From Pseudomonas sp. Irchel 3E13 (lineage in GTDB: Bacteria > Pseudomonadota > Gammaproteobacteria > Pseudomonadales > Pseudomonadaceae), in contig NZ_FYDX01000009.1 in NCBI RefSeq assembly GCF_900187455.1, positions 124,001 to 188,000 on the forward strand: 64,000 bases of DNA, given 5' to 3'. A program made the translations under genes and the position numbers. The notes under the pieces were generated by a model, which saw nothing but the letters and a program-made list of their open reading frames with translations, was not told where the DNA came from and made no database searches. Below are positions 8,775-17,898 of this stretch, piece by piece; the stretch's first letter is position 1, and each line of letters begins with the position of its first letter.

Positions 8775-10058
8775 TCACTCCACAAACAGGCTGGCGGGTT
8801 GTTCGAGCAGGCCGCGGATGGCCTGGATGAAGAGCGCGGCGTCCATGCCGTCGACCACCCGGTGATCGAACGAGCTGGAGAGGTTCATCATCTTGCGGAT
8901 CACGATCTGGCCGTTGACCACCATTGGTCGCTCGACGATGCGGTTGACGCCGACGATCGCCACTTCCGGGGTGTTGACCACCGGCGTGCTGACAATCCCG
9001 CCCAAGGCGCCGAGGCTGGTCAGGGTGATGGTCGAGCCGCTCAGTTCTTCACGGCTGGCCTTGTTGTTGCGGGCCGCGTTGGCCAGGCGGACGATCTCGC
9101 TGGCGTTGTCCCACAGGCTGCCGGCTTCGGCATGGCGCACCACCGGCACCATCAGGCCGTTGTCGCCCTGGGTGGCGATGCCCACATGCACCGCGCCGTG
9201 ACGGGTGATGACCTGGCCTTCATCGTCGTAGGTCGCGTTGATCTGCGGGAACTCGCGCAGGGCCACCACCATGGCCCGGACCAGGAACGGCAGCAGGGTC
9301 AGCTTGCCGCGGCTGTCGCCCCATTTCTTGTTCAGGTGCACGCGCAGCTCTTCGAGCGCGGTGACGTCGATTTCCTCGACATAGCTGAAATGCGCGACGC
9401 GACGCTTGGCGTCCTGCATGCGCTGGGCAATCTTGCGGCGCAGGCCGATCACCGGAATCTGCTCGCTGTCCTCGCGCTTGGCGTAGCCGCCCGGTGCCGC
9501 CTGGCCGCGGGTCGGCTGGGTGAGGAAGGCGTCGAGGTCTTCGTGGAGGATGCGCCCGGCCGGGCCGCTGCCGTGCACATAACGCAATTCGATGCCGGCG
9601 TCCCAGGCGCGCTTGCGCACGGCCGGGGAAGCCAGCGGACGTTCATTGGCCGCACGCGGCACGATCGCCGCTTCGGGCGCGCTGCTGCGGGCCGGGCTGG
9701 CGGCTGCGACAGGCGCGGCGGTCACGGCTGCCGGCGTCTCAACCGGCGCGACGGGTTTCGCCTCGGGGGCCGCGACTGCCGCCGGTTTGCCGGCGCTTTC
9801 CTGATGATTGCCGGCGCCTTCCACTTCAATGCGGATCAGCTCGCTGCCCACCGCCATGACTTCGCCGGGCTGGCCGCCGAGGGCCAGGACCTTGCCGGTG
9901 ACCGGCGAAGGGATTTCGACCGTGGCCTTGTCAGTCATGACATCGGCGACGATCTGGTCTTCGGTGACGGTATCGCCGACCTTGACGAACCATTCCACCA
10001 ACTCAACCTGTGCGATGCCTTCGCCAATGTCCGGCATCTTGATGACGTGCGTGCCCAT
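8775..10058 (-). CDS. bkdB: Branched-chain 2-oxoacid dehydrogenase E2, lipoamide acyltransferase
   Basis: 427-aa core acyltransferase. The lipoyl domain (residues 1-80) carries the lipoylated K44 in MTDKATVE; an Ala/Pro-rich linker covers about residues 85-135; the peripheral subunit-binding domain lies near 138-175 (ASPAVRKRAW to HEDLDAFL); the catalytic domain runs from about 195 to the end with the active-site motif SSFDHRVVDGMDAALF. It has one lipoyl domain, as usual for this complex. It overlaps neither neighbour but directly abuts the bkdA2 stop, consistent with one operon. Confidence 0.96.
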   Translation of the reverse strand: MGTHVIKMPDIGEGIAQVELVEWFVKVGDTVTEDQIVADVMTDKATVEIPSPVTGKVLALGGQPGEVMAVGSELIRIEVEGAGNHQESAGKPAAVAAPEAKPVAPVETPAAVTAAPVAAASPARSSAPEAAIVPRAANERPLASPAVRKRAWDAGIELRYVHGSGPAGRILHEDLDAFLTQPTRGQAAPGGYAKREDSEQIPVIGLRRKIAQRMQDAKRRVAHFSYVEEIDVTALEELRVHLNKKWGDSRGKLTLLPFLVRAMVVALREFPQINATYDDEGQVITRHGAVHVGIATQGDNGLMVPVVRHAEAGSLWDNASEIVRLANAARNNKASREELSGSTITLTSLGALGGIVSTPVVNTPEVAIVGVNRIVERPMVVNGQIVIRKMMNLSSSFDHRVVDGMDAALFIQAIRGLLEQPASLFVE

Positions 10059-11117
10059 TCAGACCTCCATGACCCGTTTCAATGCCGCGCCAACCCGCGA
10101 AGGACCGGGGAAGTACGCCCACTCCTGTGCATGCGGGTAGGGGGTGTCCCAGCCGGTGACGCGCTCGATCGGCGCCTCCAGGTGGTGGAAGCAATGTTCC
10201 TGCACCAGCGCCACCAGTTCGGCGCCAAAGCCGCAGGTGCGGGTGGCTTCATGGACGACCACGCAGCGGCCGGTCTTCTTCACCGACTCGACGATGGTCT
10301 CCAGGTCCAGCGGCCACAGGCTGCGCAGGTCGATGACTTCGGCATCGACACCGGTTTCCTCGGCGGCAACCTGGGACACATAGACGGTGGTGCCATAGGT
10401 CAGCACGGTGACGTCGTTGCCGGGGCGGGTGATCGCCGCCTTGTCCAGCGGCACGCTGTAGTAGCCGTCCGGTACGGCGCTGGCGGGGTGTTTCGACCAC
10501 GGCGTTACCGGGCGGTCGTGGTGGCCGTCGAACGGGCCGTTATACAGGCGCTTGGGTTCGAGGAAGATCACCGGGTCGTCGTTCTCGATCGAGGCGATCA
10601 ACAGCCCCTTGGCGTCGTAGGGGTTGGATGGCATCACCGTGCGCAGGCCGCAGACCTGGGTGAACATCGCTTCCGGGCTCTGGCTGTGGGTCTGGCCGCC
10701 ATAGATGCCGCCGCCGCAAGGCATGCGCAGGGTCAGCGGAGACACGAACTCGCCGGCCGAGCGATAACGCAGGCGGGCCATCTCCGAGACGATCTGGTCG
10801 GAGGCGGGGTAGAAATAGTCGGCGAACTGGATTTCCACCACCGGACGCAGGCCATAGGCGCCCATGCCCACGGCGGTGCCGACGATGCCGCTTTCCGAGA
10901 TCGGCGCATCGAATACCCGCGACTTGCCGTACTTGGTCTGCAGGCCTTCGGTGCAGCGGAATACCCCGCCGAAGTAGCCGACGTCCTGGCCGTAGATGAC
11001 CACGTTGTCGTCGCGCTCGAGCATGATGTCCATCGCCGAGCGCAGGGCCTGGATCATGGTCATGGTGGTAGTCGCCATGGCGGTTTCCAACTGGATTGAA
11101 GTGTTGTGATCGTTCAT
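10059..11117 (-). CDS. bkdA2: Branched-chain 2-oxoacid dehydrogenase E1 beta subunit
   Basis: 352-aa transketolase-like beta chain. It begins MNDHNTSIQLETAMATTTMT and contains QDVGYFGGVFRCTEGL, the pyrimidine-domain region with FDAPISESGIVGTAVGM, and a C-terminal domain ending in VMEV. The ATG at 11115-11117 lies one base after the bkdA1 stop codon, which supports translational coupling. With BkdA1 it forms the thiamine-diphosphate-dependent decarboxylase for the keto acids of valine, leucine and isoleucine. Confidence 0.95.
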   Translation of the reverse strand: MNDHNTSIQLETAMATTTMTMIQALRSAMDIMLERDDNVVIYGQDVGYFGGVFRCTEGLQTKYGKSRVFDAPISESGIVGTAVGMGAYGLRPVVEIQFADYFYPASDQIVSEMARLRYRSAGEFVSPLTLRMPCGGGIYGGQTHSQSPEAMFTQVCGLRTVMPSNPYDAKGLLIASIENDDPVIFLEPKRLYNGPFDGHHDRPVTPWSKHPASAVPDGYYSVPLDKAAITRPGNDVTVLTYGTTVYVSQVAAEETGVDAEVIDLRSLWPLDLETIVESVKKTGRCVVVHEATRTCGFGAELVALVQEHCFHHLEAPIERVTGWDTPYPHAQEWAYFPGPSRVGAALKRVMEV

Positions 11118-11118
11118 C

Positions 11119-12351
11119 TCAGATCCCCAGTTCCTGGCGCTGCCGGCGCAGGTGCTCCGGCATTTCCTTGTAGACGTCCTCGAACATCGAGGCGGGGCTC
11201 GGCATCTGCCCACCGGCGAGGGTGCCGTACTGCTCGGCTTCCTTCTGCGCTTTGATGATCTCGGCTTCCAGTTCGGCGGTGACCGCCTGGTGTTCCTCTT
11301 CGGACCACTGGCCGGCGGCAATCAGGTGCTGCTTGAGACGGGCGATCGGGTCGCCCAGCGGGAAGTGGCTCCAGTCGTCGGCCGGACGGTACTTGGACGG
11401 ATCGTCCGAGGTGGAGTGCGGGCCGGCGCGATAGGTGACCCACTCGATCAAGGTTGGGCCATGGCCACGGCGGGCGCGTTCGGCGGCCCAGCGCGAGGCG
11501 GCGTAGACCGCGATGAAGTCGTTGCCGTCGACCCGCAGCGAAGCGATGCCGCAACCGACGCCGCGACCGGCGAAGGTGGTCGCCTCACCGCCAGCGATGG
11601 CCTGGAAGGTGGAGATCGCCCACTGGTTGTTGACCACGTTGAGGATCACCGGTGCCCGGTAGACGTGGGCGAAGGTGAGGGCGGTGTGGAAGTCGGATTC
11701 GGCGGTGGCGCCGTCGCCGATCCAGGCCGAGGCGATCTTGGTATCGCCCTTGATGGCCGAGGCCATTGCCCAGCCGACGGCCTGGACGAACTGGGTGGCG
11801 AGGTTGCCGCTGATGGTGAAGAAGCCGGCTTCGCGCACCGAATACATGATCGGCAACTGGCGACCCTTGAGCGGGTCGCGCTCGTTGGACAGCAACTGGC
11901 AGATCATTTCCACCAGCGACACGTCGCGGGCCATCAGGATGCTTTGCTGGCGGTAGGTCGGGAAGCACATGTCAGTGCGGTTCAGCGCTGCCGCCTGGGC
12001 ACTGCCGATGGCTTCCTCGCCGAGGCTCTGCATATAGAAGGACATCTTTTTCTGACGCTGGGCAACCACCATGCGGCTGTCGAACAGCCGGGTTTTCATC
12101 ATGGTGCGCATGCCGCGGCGCAGCACCTGCGGGTCGATGTCTTCGGCCCACGGGCCGAGGGCATTGCCTTTGTCATCGAGCACGCGGATCAGGCTGTAGG
12201 CCAGGTCGGCGGTGTCGGCAGGTTCGACGTCGATAGCGGGTTTACGGACCAGGCCGGCATCGGCCAGGCGCAGGTAGGAAAAGTCGGTCTGGCAGCCTGG
12301 CCGGCCTGTAGGCTCGGGCACATGCAGACGCAGGGGGGCGTACTCGTTCAT
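11119..12351 (-). CDS. bkdA1: Branched-chain 2-oxoacid dehydrogenase E1 alpha subunit
   Basis: 410-aa ThDP-binding alpha chain, first gene of the operon. The thiamine diphosphate motif is GDGATAESDF followed by NNQWAIST; the loop with GPHSTSDDPSKYRPAD contains the serines phosphorylated in the mitochondrial homologue. Length fits the Pseudomonas family. It is divergent from bkdR with a 199-base AT-richer control region. Induction by branched-chain amino acids through BkdR is known for the family. Confidence 0.96.
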   Translation of the reverse strand: MNEYAPLRLHVPEPTGRPGCQTDFSYLRLADAGLVRKPAIDVEPADTADLAYSLIRVLDDKGNALGPWAEDIDPQVLRRGMRTMMKTRLFDSRMVVAQRQKKMSFYMQSLGEEAIGSAQAAALNRTDMCFPTYRQQSILMARDVSLVEMICQLLSNERDPLKGRQLPIMYSVREAGFFTISGNLATQFVQAVGWAMASAIKGDTKIASAWIGDGATAESDFHTALTFAHVYRAPVILNVVNNQWAISTFQAIAGGEATTFAGRGVGCGIASLRVDGNDFIAVYAASRWAAERARRGHGPTLIEWVTYRAGPHSTSDDPSKYRPADDWSHFPLGDPIARLKQHLIAAGQWSEEEHQAVTAELEAEIIKAQKEAEQYGTLAGGQMPSPASMFEDVYKEMPEHLRRQRQELGI

Positions 12352-12463
12352 GCTTTTTTACGCTCGCTCTGTCTTGTGTTTTTGTTGAGCTTTGAAGCGG
12401 TCGCTACTGATTCCGGCTTGTGACCAGAGAGTCAGTCTTGGCTACATGATATTCCGCCCCCGG

Positions 12464-12478
12464 AAGAATATTTTTCTG
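12464..12478. promoter_or_regulatory. Lrp-type box, candidate BkdR site
   Basis: AAGAATATTTTTCTG matches the E. coli Lrp consensus YAGHAWATTWTDCTR at 14 of 15 positions. AGAATATTT here is also repeated in inverted form as AAATATTCT at 12510-12518. Both lie between bkdA1 and the divergent bkdR, where BkdR is known to act in Pseudomonas. Confidence 0.55.
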
Positions 12479-12550
12479 ATGTTGGTTGCCTTTGCCACGG
12501 CGCGCGGATAAATATTCTGCAAAACAACAATCAGCAGGGTAATTATTCTC

Positions 12551-13042
12551 ATGCGGAAACTGGATCGGACCGACATCGGCATTCTCAACAGCCTTCAGGA
12601 AAATGCCCGCATCACCAACGCCGAGCTGGCGCGCTCGGTGAACCTCTCGCCCACGCCGTGTTTCAACCGGGTCAAGGCGCTGGAGGAGTCGGGGGTGATT
12701 CGCCAGCAAGTGACCCTCCTGGCCCCGGAAGTGCTGGGGCTGGATGTGAACGTGTTTATCCATGTCAGCCTGGAAAAACAGGTGGAGCAGTCGCTGCACC
12801 GCTTCGAGGAAGAAATCGCCGAGCGCCCGGAAGTGATGGAGTGCTACCTGATGACCGGCGACCCGGACTACCTGTTGCGGGTATTGCTGCCGAGCATTCA
12901 GGCGCTGGAGCGGTTTCTCGATTACCTGACCCGGCTGCCGGGCGTGGCCAATATCCGTTCAAGCTTTGCCCTCAAGCAGGTGCGCTACAAGACGGCGCTG
13001 CCGTTGCCGGCGAATGGGTTGACGTTGCGCGAGGCTCGCTAG
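12551..13042 (+). CDS. bkdR: Lrp/AsnC-family activator of the bkd operon
   Basis: 163-aa regulator with an N-terminal helix-turn-helix (residues 5-60, MRKLDRTDIGILNSLQENAR to FNRVKALEESGVI) and a C-terminal RAM/AsnC effector domain (residues about 70-150). It activates bkdA1-lpdV in response to branched-chain amino acids in related pseudomonads. Position and orientation, divergent from bkdA1, are the same as in characterised species. The start ATG has only a weak purine stretch upstream (CAGCAGGG). Confidence 0.92.
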   Translation: MRKLDRTDIGILNSLQENARITNAELARSVNLSPTPCFNRVKALEESGVIRQQVTLLAPEVLGLDVNVFIHVSLEKQVEQSLHRFEEEIAERPEVMECYLMTGDPDYLLRVLLPSIQALERFLDYLTRLPGVANIRSSFALKQVRYKTALPLPANGLTLREAR

Positions 13043-13192
13043 GTTTCTGACGGGAGCCAGCAGCGATCAGTCTCTGGGGAGTGTAGAAAATCACGATCAA
13101 TTGGCCACTTATATGCTTGATATTTTTAACAGTGGCTGAGTATGTTGTGGGGGTCGCCGTTTCCGGCATGCGAAAACAACAAGGATAGAGTC

Positions 13193-14536
13193 ATGACGAC
13201 CAATGACCAGCGCTCCCTGGCCGAGCGTTTGACGGGCATTGATGAAATCGAATGCGTCACGCCAGACCTCAATGGCGTACCGCGCGGCAAGGTGATGACC
13301 GCCGAGGGTTTCCTCGAAGGCCGACGCCTGCAACTAGCCCGCGGCGTGTTGTTGCAATGCATCATGGGCGGCTACCCGCCGGCCCGCTTCTACGGCAGTG
13401 ATGACGGTGACCTGGCGCTGGTCGCCGATCCGACGCAGATCCATCTGTTGCCCTGGAGCGATCAACCCCGCGCCCTGGCCATCTGCGACGCCAGCGAACT
13501 GACTGGCGAAGGTTCCGGCCTGTCGACCCGCTGCCAGCTCAAGGCGGTGATCGCCCGCTACGCCGCCCTCGGCCTGGCGCCGGTGGTGGCCACCGAACTG
13601 GAGTTTTTCGTCTTCGCGCCCAACGCCGACCCCACTCAGCCATTCCAGCCACCTGTTGGCCTGGACCGACGCCGCGAGGACGGTCACTCGGCCTTCAGCG
13701 TCAGTTCCAACAACGGCCTGCGGCCGTTCTTCCAGGAGGTCTACCGCTGCATGGCGGCGCTCGGGCTGCCGCGCGATACCTTCATGCACGAAATGGGCGT
13801 GAGCCAGTTCGAGATCAACCTGCTGCACGGTGATCCGTTGTTGCTGGCTGACCAGACCTTCCTGTTCAAGCACCTGCTCAAGGAAGTCGCGCTCAAGCAC
13901 GGGCTGACGGTGGTGTGCATGGCCAAGCCGCTGGCGAAAACCCCGGGCAGCTCGATGCACATCCACCAGAGCGTGGTGCACATCGACAGCGGCAAAAATG
14001 CCTTCAGCGATGCCGACGGCAAGCCGACCGATGCGTTCTACCACTTCATCGGCGGCCAGCAGGCCTGTCTGGCGGACTTCACCGCGCTGTTCGCGCCCAA
14101 CGTCAACTCCTACCAGCGCCTGTGCCACCCGTATGCGTCGCCGAACAACGCCTGCTGGTCCGAGGACAACCGTGCTGCAGGTCTGCGGATTCCGGCCAGT
14201 TCGCCGGTGGCGCGGCGGGTCGAGAATCGCCTGCCTGGTGCCGATGCCAACCCGTACCTGGCGATCGCCGCCAGCCTCGCCGCCGGCCTGCACGGTATCG
14301 AGCAGCGTCTGCAACCGGCGCCGGCGATCCAGGGCGAGTTCGAGGTGCCGGACAACCTGTCGCTGCCGTGCACCCTGCATGCGGCGCTCGACCGGCTCAA
14401 GCGCAGCGATCTGGCGCGCGAGCTGTTCGGCAAGGAATTCATCGAGGGCTACCACGCCACCAAGACCCTGGAGCTGACCAGCTTCTTCGATGAAATCACC
14501 CCGTGGGAGCGTCGTGTGCTGGCCGCCCAGGCCTGA
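13193..14536 (+). CDS. Glutamine synthetase-family protein (gamma-glutamylpolyamine synthetase type)
   Basis: 447-aa class I glutamine synthetase-fold ligase. Metal and substrate motifs are present: TELEFFVF, the histidine motif GSSMHIHQS, NSYQRL and the C-terminal arginine region RIPASSPVARRVENRLPGAD. It lacks the adenylylation tyrosine segment of GlnA, and starts MTTNDQRSLAERLTGIDEIE like the PauA/PuuA enzymes that glutamylate polyamines or other amines. The ATG 13193 is preferred because AAGGATAGAG lies just upstream; an in-frame start 51 bases earlier adds unrelated residues. The amine substrate cannot be read from sequence. It is a single gene closed by a strong terminator. Confidence 0.85.
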   Translation: MTTNDQRSLAERLTGIDEIECVTPDLNGVPRGKVMTAEGFLEGRRLQLARGVLLQCIMGGYPPARFYGSDDGDLALVADPTQIHLLPWSDQPRALAICDASELTGEGSGLSTRCQLKAVIARYAALGLAPVVATELEFFVFAPNADPTQPFQPPVGLDRRREDGHSAFSVSSNNGLRPFFQEVYRCMAALGLPRDTFMHEMGVSQFEINLLHGDPLLLADQTFLFKHLLKEVALKHGLTVVCMAKPLAKTPGSSMHIHQSVVHIDSGKNAFSDADGKPTDAFYHFIGGQQACLADFTALFAPNVNSYQRLCHPYASPNNACWSEDNRAAGLRIPASSPVARRVENRLPGADANPYLAIAASLAAGLHGIEQRLQPAPAIQGEFEVPDNLSLPCTLHAALDRLKRSDLARELFGKEFIEGYHATKTLELTSFFDEITPWERRVLAAQA

Positions 14537-14569
14537 CCGAACGCAGGCTGCGCTAGAGCCACCCACTAG

Positions 14570-14612
14570 AAGAGGCCGATCCCGGTAACGTGATCGGCCT
14601 CTTGTTTTTTTC
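14570..14612 (+). terminator. Rho-independent terminator after the glutamine synthetase-family gene
   Basis: AAGAGGCCGATC (14570-14581) pairs with GATCGGCCTCTT (14592-14603), followed by GTTTTTTT. Confidence 0.92.
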
Positions 14613-14696
14613 TCCGAGCCCGAGCCTGTGGCGGGAATAATCACTTATGCTTTCACGCAGTTTTTCCATCTGCTCAAGAGGCCGTTCGGGACGCTG

Positions 14697-16025
14697 ATGC
14701 GCACTATCTGGAAGTCTTTTCGCGCGTTGTACTTCGCCGCTTTGATGATGTTGATCGGTTCCGGTCTGTTGAGTACGTACCTGGCCCTGCGCCTGAGTGC
14801 CGACCATGTGGACAGTCTTTGGGTCGGTGCGCTGATGGCGGCCAACTATTTCGGCCTGGCCCTTGGCGGCAAGATCGGCCACCGGCTGATCGCCCGGGTC
14901 GGCCATATCCGCGCCTACGCCACCTGTGCGGGGATCGTCGGCGCGGCGGTGCTCGGTCATGGCCTGGTCAGCTGGCTGCCGGCCTGGCTGTTTTTACGGG
15001 TCATCGTCGGCCTCGGCATGATGTGCCAGTACATGGTCATCGAGAGCTGGCTGAACGAGCAGGCCGACGCCAAGCAGCGCGGCGCGGTGTTCAGCGGCTA
15101 TATGATCGCCTCCTATCTCGGCCTGGTGCTGGGCCAGTTGATCCTGGTGGCGCACCCGCAACTGGGCCTCGAACTGCTGATGCTGGTCGCCATGTGCTTC
15201 GCCCTGTGCCTGGTGCCGGTGGCGTTGACTCGGCGCATCCACCCGGCGCCATTGCGGCCGGCGGCCATGGAGCCGCGGTTCTTCATCAAGCGCGTACCGC
15301 AGTCTTTGAGCACGGTGCTGGGTTCGGGGCTGATCGTCGGGTCCTTTTATGGTCTGGCGCCGTTGTACGCCTCGCGGCAGGGCCTGAGCACCGAGCAGGT
15401 GGGTCTGTTCATGGGCTGCTGCATCTTCGCCGGCCTGCTGGTGCAGTGGCCGTTGGGCTGGCTGTCCGACCGCTATGATCGGGCGGTGCTGATCCGCAGT
15501 GTCGCGGTGGGCCTGGCGGTGGCTTCGTTGCCGCTTGCCGTGTTGCCCGAGGTGCCGATGGTGGTGCTGTTCGTCGCCGGGTTCGTGGTGTCGCTGTTGC
15601 AGTTTTGCCTGTACCCGCTGGCCGTGGCGTTCTCCAACGACCATGTGGAGAGCGAGCGGCGCGTGTCGCTGACCGCCATGCTGCTGGTCACCTATGGCGT
15701 CGGGGCGAGCATCGGGCCGCTGGCTGCGGGTGTGTTGATGAAGACCTTCGGCGAGCAGATGCTCTATGCCTTCTTCACCTTCTTTGCGCTGGTGCTGGTC
15801 TGGCGGATTCGGCCCAAGGCGGTTACCGGGCTGCATCAGGTCGATGATGCGCCGCTGTCCCACGTGGCCATGCCAGCCGCCAGCTCACCGCTTGCCGCGG
15901 CCTTGGACCCGCGCGTGACCGAGCAGGTGGTGCAGGATCAGATGCAGACGCCCGTCGCGGCCGAGGATACCGAGGAAGAAGAGGGAGAGGCCGGCAAGGA
16001 AGGGCAAGAACAGAAGCCGGTGTGA
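14697..16025 (+). CDS. MFS transporter, YcaD-like
   Basis: About 442-aa major facilitator superfamily protein with twelve hydrophobic segments in two sets of six. The loop GKIGHRLIARVGHIRAY after the second helix is the MFS motif A region, and a matching LSDRYDRAVLIR loop occurs in the second half. The tail past residue 390 is a cytoplasmic acidic stretch rich in Glu (DTEEEEGEAGKEG). I use ATG 14697 (MRTIWKSFRALYFAALMML); a GTG at 14628 would add 23 residues and cannot be excluded. Substrate unknown; probably an efflux carrier in the inner membrane. It is convergent with ycgR. Confidence 0.8.
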   Translation: MRTIWKSFRALYFAALMMLIGSGLLSTYLALRLSADHVDSLWVGALMAANYFGLALGGKIGHRLIARVGHIRAYATCAGIVGAAVLGHGLVSWLPAWLFLRVIVGLGMMCQYMVIESWLNEQADAKQRGAVFSGYMIASYLGLVLGQLILVAHPQLGLELLMLVAMCFALCLVPVALTRRIHPAPLRPAAMEPRFFIKRVPQSLSTVLGSGLIVGSFYGLAPLYASRQGLSTEQVGLFMGCCIFAGLLVQWPLGWLSDRYDRAVLIRSVAVGLAVASLPLAVLPEVPMVVLFVAGFVVSLLQFCLYPLAVAFSNDHVESERRVSLTAMLLVTYGVGASIGPLAAGVLMKTFGEQMLYAFFTFFALVLVWRIRPKAVTGLHQVDDAPLSHVAMPAASSPLAAALDPRVTEQVVQDQMQTPVAAEDTEEEEGEAGKEGQEQKPV

Positions 16026-16037
16026 TCCAGGAAGGCT

Positions 16038-16056
16038 GGGACCGCATCGCGGTCCC
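16038..16056. terminator. Hairpin between convergent MFS and ycgR
   Basis: GGGACCGC-atc-GCGGTCCC, an 8-bp perfect stem between the two stop codons. No T-run on the plus strand. Confidence 0.55.
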
Positions 16057-16065
16057 AAGGGGTAC

Positions 16066-16809
16066 TCAGTAGTCGTCTTTGTCGAAACGGCGAGCTTCGC
16101 GCTGCAGTTGATAGACGAAACTTTCGATCTTGCGTTGCATCTGGCCGGTGACGTTGTGGAAGCGGATACCGGCGAAGGTGGCGCCCAGGCGCTCTTCGAA
16201 ATGTAGGTGGCGCAGTTCGACCGACATGTTGCTCAGGCCCAGCGGGCTACCCGCAGCGAATTTCTCGTAGACCTGACCCAATTGCAGACGCTCTTCGATG
16301 TTGCCTTCGAAGCGCAGCTTGCAGCCGGTGGCGGAAACGTCCAGCAGCTTGCCGCGAATGGCGCCAGCGCCTTTGAGCTTCTCGCCGTCGAGAACAACGT
16401 CCACCAGTTGCGACAGCTTCAACGCGGCGCGGAAGGCGTTGCGGCGCTGGTGATAGGTCACTTCGGCAGGCAGGGAGCCGCGGTAGAAACGGGCATTATC
16501 GGCAGTCACGACCGTCAGTGGCTCGTTGCATTCCCAGGCGATCCGTACGCCGTCATGGAAACCTTCGACCCGGAAGGGTTCGCCGTTTTCCAGGAAACGC
16601 TCGCCGTCGCGAGGAATCATTTCGTCCAGGGACAGGACGTTGTTGTCGCGGTCGACGTCGACCACGTAACTCTGGAAACGCTGACTGCGCTCATGGAAGG
16701 TAATGATCAGCGGATCATGGCTCTCTTGCAGCATCCGCAAGTTGGCGGCAATTTCCAAAGGCGTGGTGAAGACCTTCGGAGGCTGCGGAGCTTCTACGTC
16801 ATTGAACAC
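16066..16809 (-). CDS. ycgR: Flagellar brake protein YcgR (PilZ domain)
   Basis: About 247-aa cyclic-di-GMP receptor that slows the flagellar motor. An N-terminal YcgR domain covers roughly residues 15-115. The PilZ domain follows, with the c-di-GMP signature split as QRRNAFR (the RxxxR arginines) and DVSATGCKL (the DxSxxG motif). The start is GTG at 16807-16809 (MFNDVEAPQPPKVFTT); GGAG is about eleven bases upstream. It is the last leftward gene after flgM-flgN, the same order as the P. aeruginosa flgA-flgM-flgN-ycgR region. Confidence 0.9.
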   Translation of the reverse strand: MFNDVEAPQPPKVFTTPLEIAANLRMLQESHDPLIITFHERSQRFQSYVVDVDRDNNVLSLDEMIPRDGERFLENGEPFRVEGFHDGVRIAWECNEPLTVVTADNARFYRGSLPAEVTYHQRRNAFRAALKLSQLVDVVLDGEKLKGAGAIRGKLLDVSATGCKLRFEGNIEERLQLGQVYEKFAAGSPLGLSNMSVELRHLHFEERLGATFAGIRFHNVTGQMQRKIESFVYQLQREARRFDKDDY

Positions 16810-16884
16810 GGTTGATGAATCTCCAGGCAAAAACGACACACGCAGCCAGCATTCTGCCAGCATGTGTTGTGCCTTGATAGAGGG

Positions 16885-17352
16885 TCACGCCTGGCTGAGC
16901 GCACGAGGCTTGGCAAGTGGCGAGGTAGAGCCCCGGCTGTCGTAGAGCGAAGGGGCTTCACCGCCCATGAGGATTCTGATCTGGTTGGCCGTGGTGGCCT
17001 GCTGCAAAACGATGGATTGACCGTTACGTTCGTTGATGGTCTTGCATTCGTTGAGCAGATTGCCCAGCACATCGAGTTGCTGCAGCAATTGCGCACCCAG
17101 GTGCGATTGGCTGGCCAGTTTCTCGACGCCGGTGCGGTCTGGGGGCAGGCCCAGACTGGTGAGCAGTTCACTGCGCCGACGTCCCTGCTGATCAAGTAGC
17201 ACTACCAGCGATTGCTTGTAGGCCAGGATATTTTCCAGCACCGGCATGTCCCGGCCGTGCAGGGCGACGTATTCGTCCTGCAGGAGCTGGAGCAGTTGTT
17301 GTGCCGGGCCGATATCGTCTTCGATCAGTTGCAGCAGGGTAGTGTCGTGCAT
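16885..17352 (-). CDS. flgN: Flagellar export chaperone FlgN
   Basis: 155-aa mostly alpha-helical cytosolic protein starting MHDTTLLQLIEDDIGPAQQL. FlgN family members keep the hook-filament junction proteins FlgK and FlgL export-ready. The length and heptad-rich helices fit. It follows flgM with a 48-base gap and probably shares its FliA promoter at 17756-17782. Confidence 0.9.
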   Translation of the reverse strand: MHDTTLLQLIEDDIGPAQQLLQLLQDEYVALHGRDMPVLENILAYKQSLVVLLDQQGRRRSELLTSLGLPPDRTGVEKLASQSHLGAQLLQQLDVLGNLLNECKTINERNGQSIVLQQATTANQIRILMGGEAPSLYDSRGSTSPLAKPRALSQA

Positions 17353-17400
17353 GGCTGGCTCTTGGAGTCGTAGCGTCCTTGAAGTCAGCGCGCCAGAGGG

Positions 17401-17718
17401 CTAGCGCTGAGCTTCGAAATTAAGCAGTTTGCTGGCGACACGGTTGGCGTCGACCTGGTAGCTACCGTCGGCGATCGCCTGTTTCAACGCGGCCACACGG
17501 TCGCTGTTGACGATAGGCTGGTCGCGCAGCTTGTCGCTGACCTGTTGCAACTGCTGTGCCTCGTGGCTGAGGTGTACCGTTTCCCCGCTCTGGGCGGTGC
17601 TGGCAACTGCTTCGGACTGGCCTGCGCGGTTGCTGGCGGCGCTTTCCTGGCTATTGCCGGTGCGCAGGCCGCCCGTCACTGACGGGGAATTATTCAAACG
17701 ACTGAAGTCGATGACCAT
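17401..17718 (-). CDS. flgM: Anti-sigma-28 factor FlgM
   Basis: 105-aa anti-sigma factor that holds FliA inactive until it is exported through the completed hook-basal body. N-terminal half (VIDFSRLNNSPSVTGGLRTG) is disordered-like; the C-terminal half has the FliA-binding pattern DRVAALKQAIADGSYQVD and RVASKLLNFEAQR. I take ATG 17716-17718; an upstream in-frame start at 17871 adds unrelated sequence. A FliA promoter lies 38-64 bases upstream, which gives the usual autoregulatory loop. Confidence 0.93.
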   Translation of the reverse strand: MVIDFSRLNNSPSVTGGLRTGNSQESAASNRAGQSEAVASTAQSGETVHLSHEAQQLQQVSDKLRDQPIVNSDRVAALKQAIADGSYQVDANRVASKLLNFEAQR

Positions 17719-17755
17719 GATCAGAAAACCTCTGGGAATTTGGACGCTTGCCCTT

Positions 17756-17782
17756 TTTTCGGCCGACCCGAAAAAAACTTTA
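17756..17782 (-). promoter_or_regulatory. FliA (sigma-28) promoter of flgMN
   Basis: On the minus strand TAAAGTTT (17782-17775), 11 bases, GCCGAAAA (17763-17756). The -35 is perfect, and the -10 matches seven of eight consensus positions. Confidence 0.82.
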
Positions 17783-17898
17783 GGCGCGAATGAATGATCC
17801 TTCGCGGCAGGTCCATCAGCCCGTACTGGGACACAGTTTAGGAAATGCAGTCCCTGATCGCCAGCTTTCATCAGCCGTGCGTGCGATGCGGCACAAGG

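Noticed and set aside
8799..11099. Long open frame (766 codons) on the plus strand opposite bkdB/bkdA2
   Set aside because: High-GC shadow of the bkd genes; composition His/Gly/Asp-rich, no domain, and the opposite strand codes for recognised enzymes.
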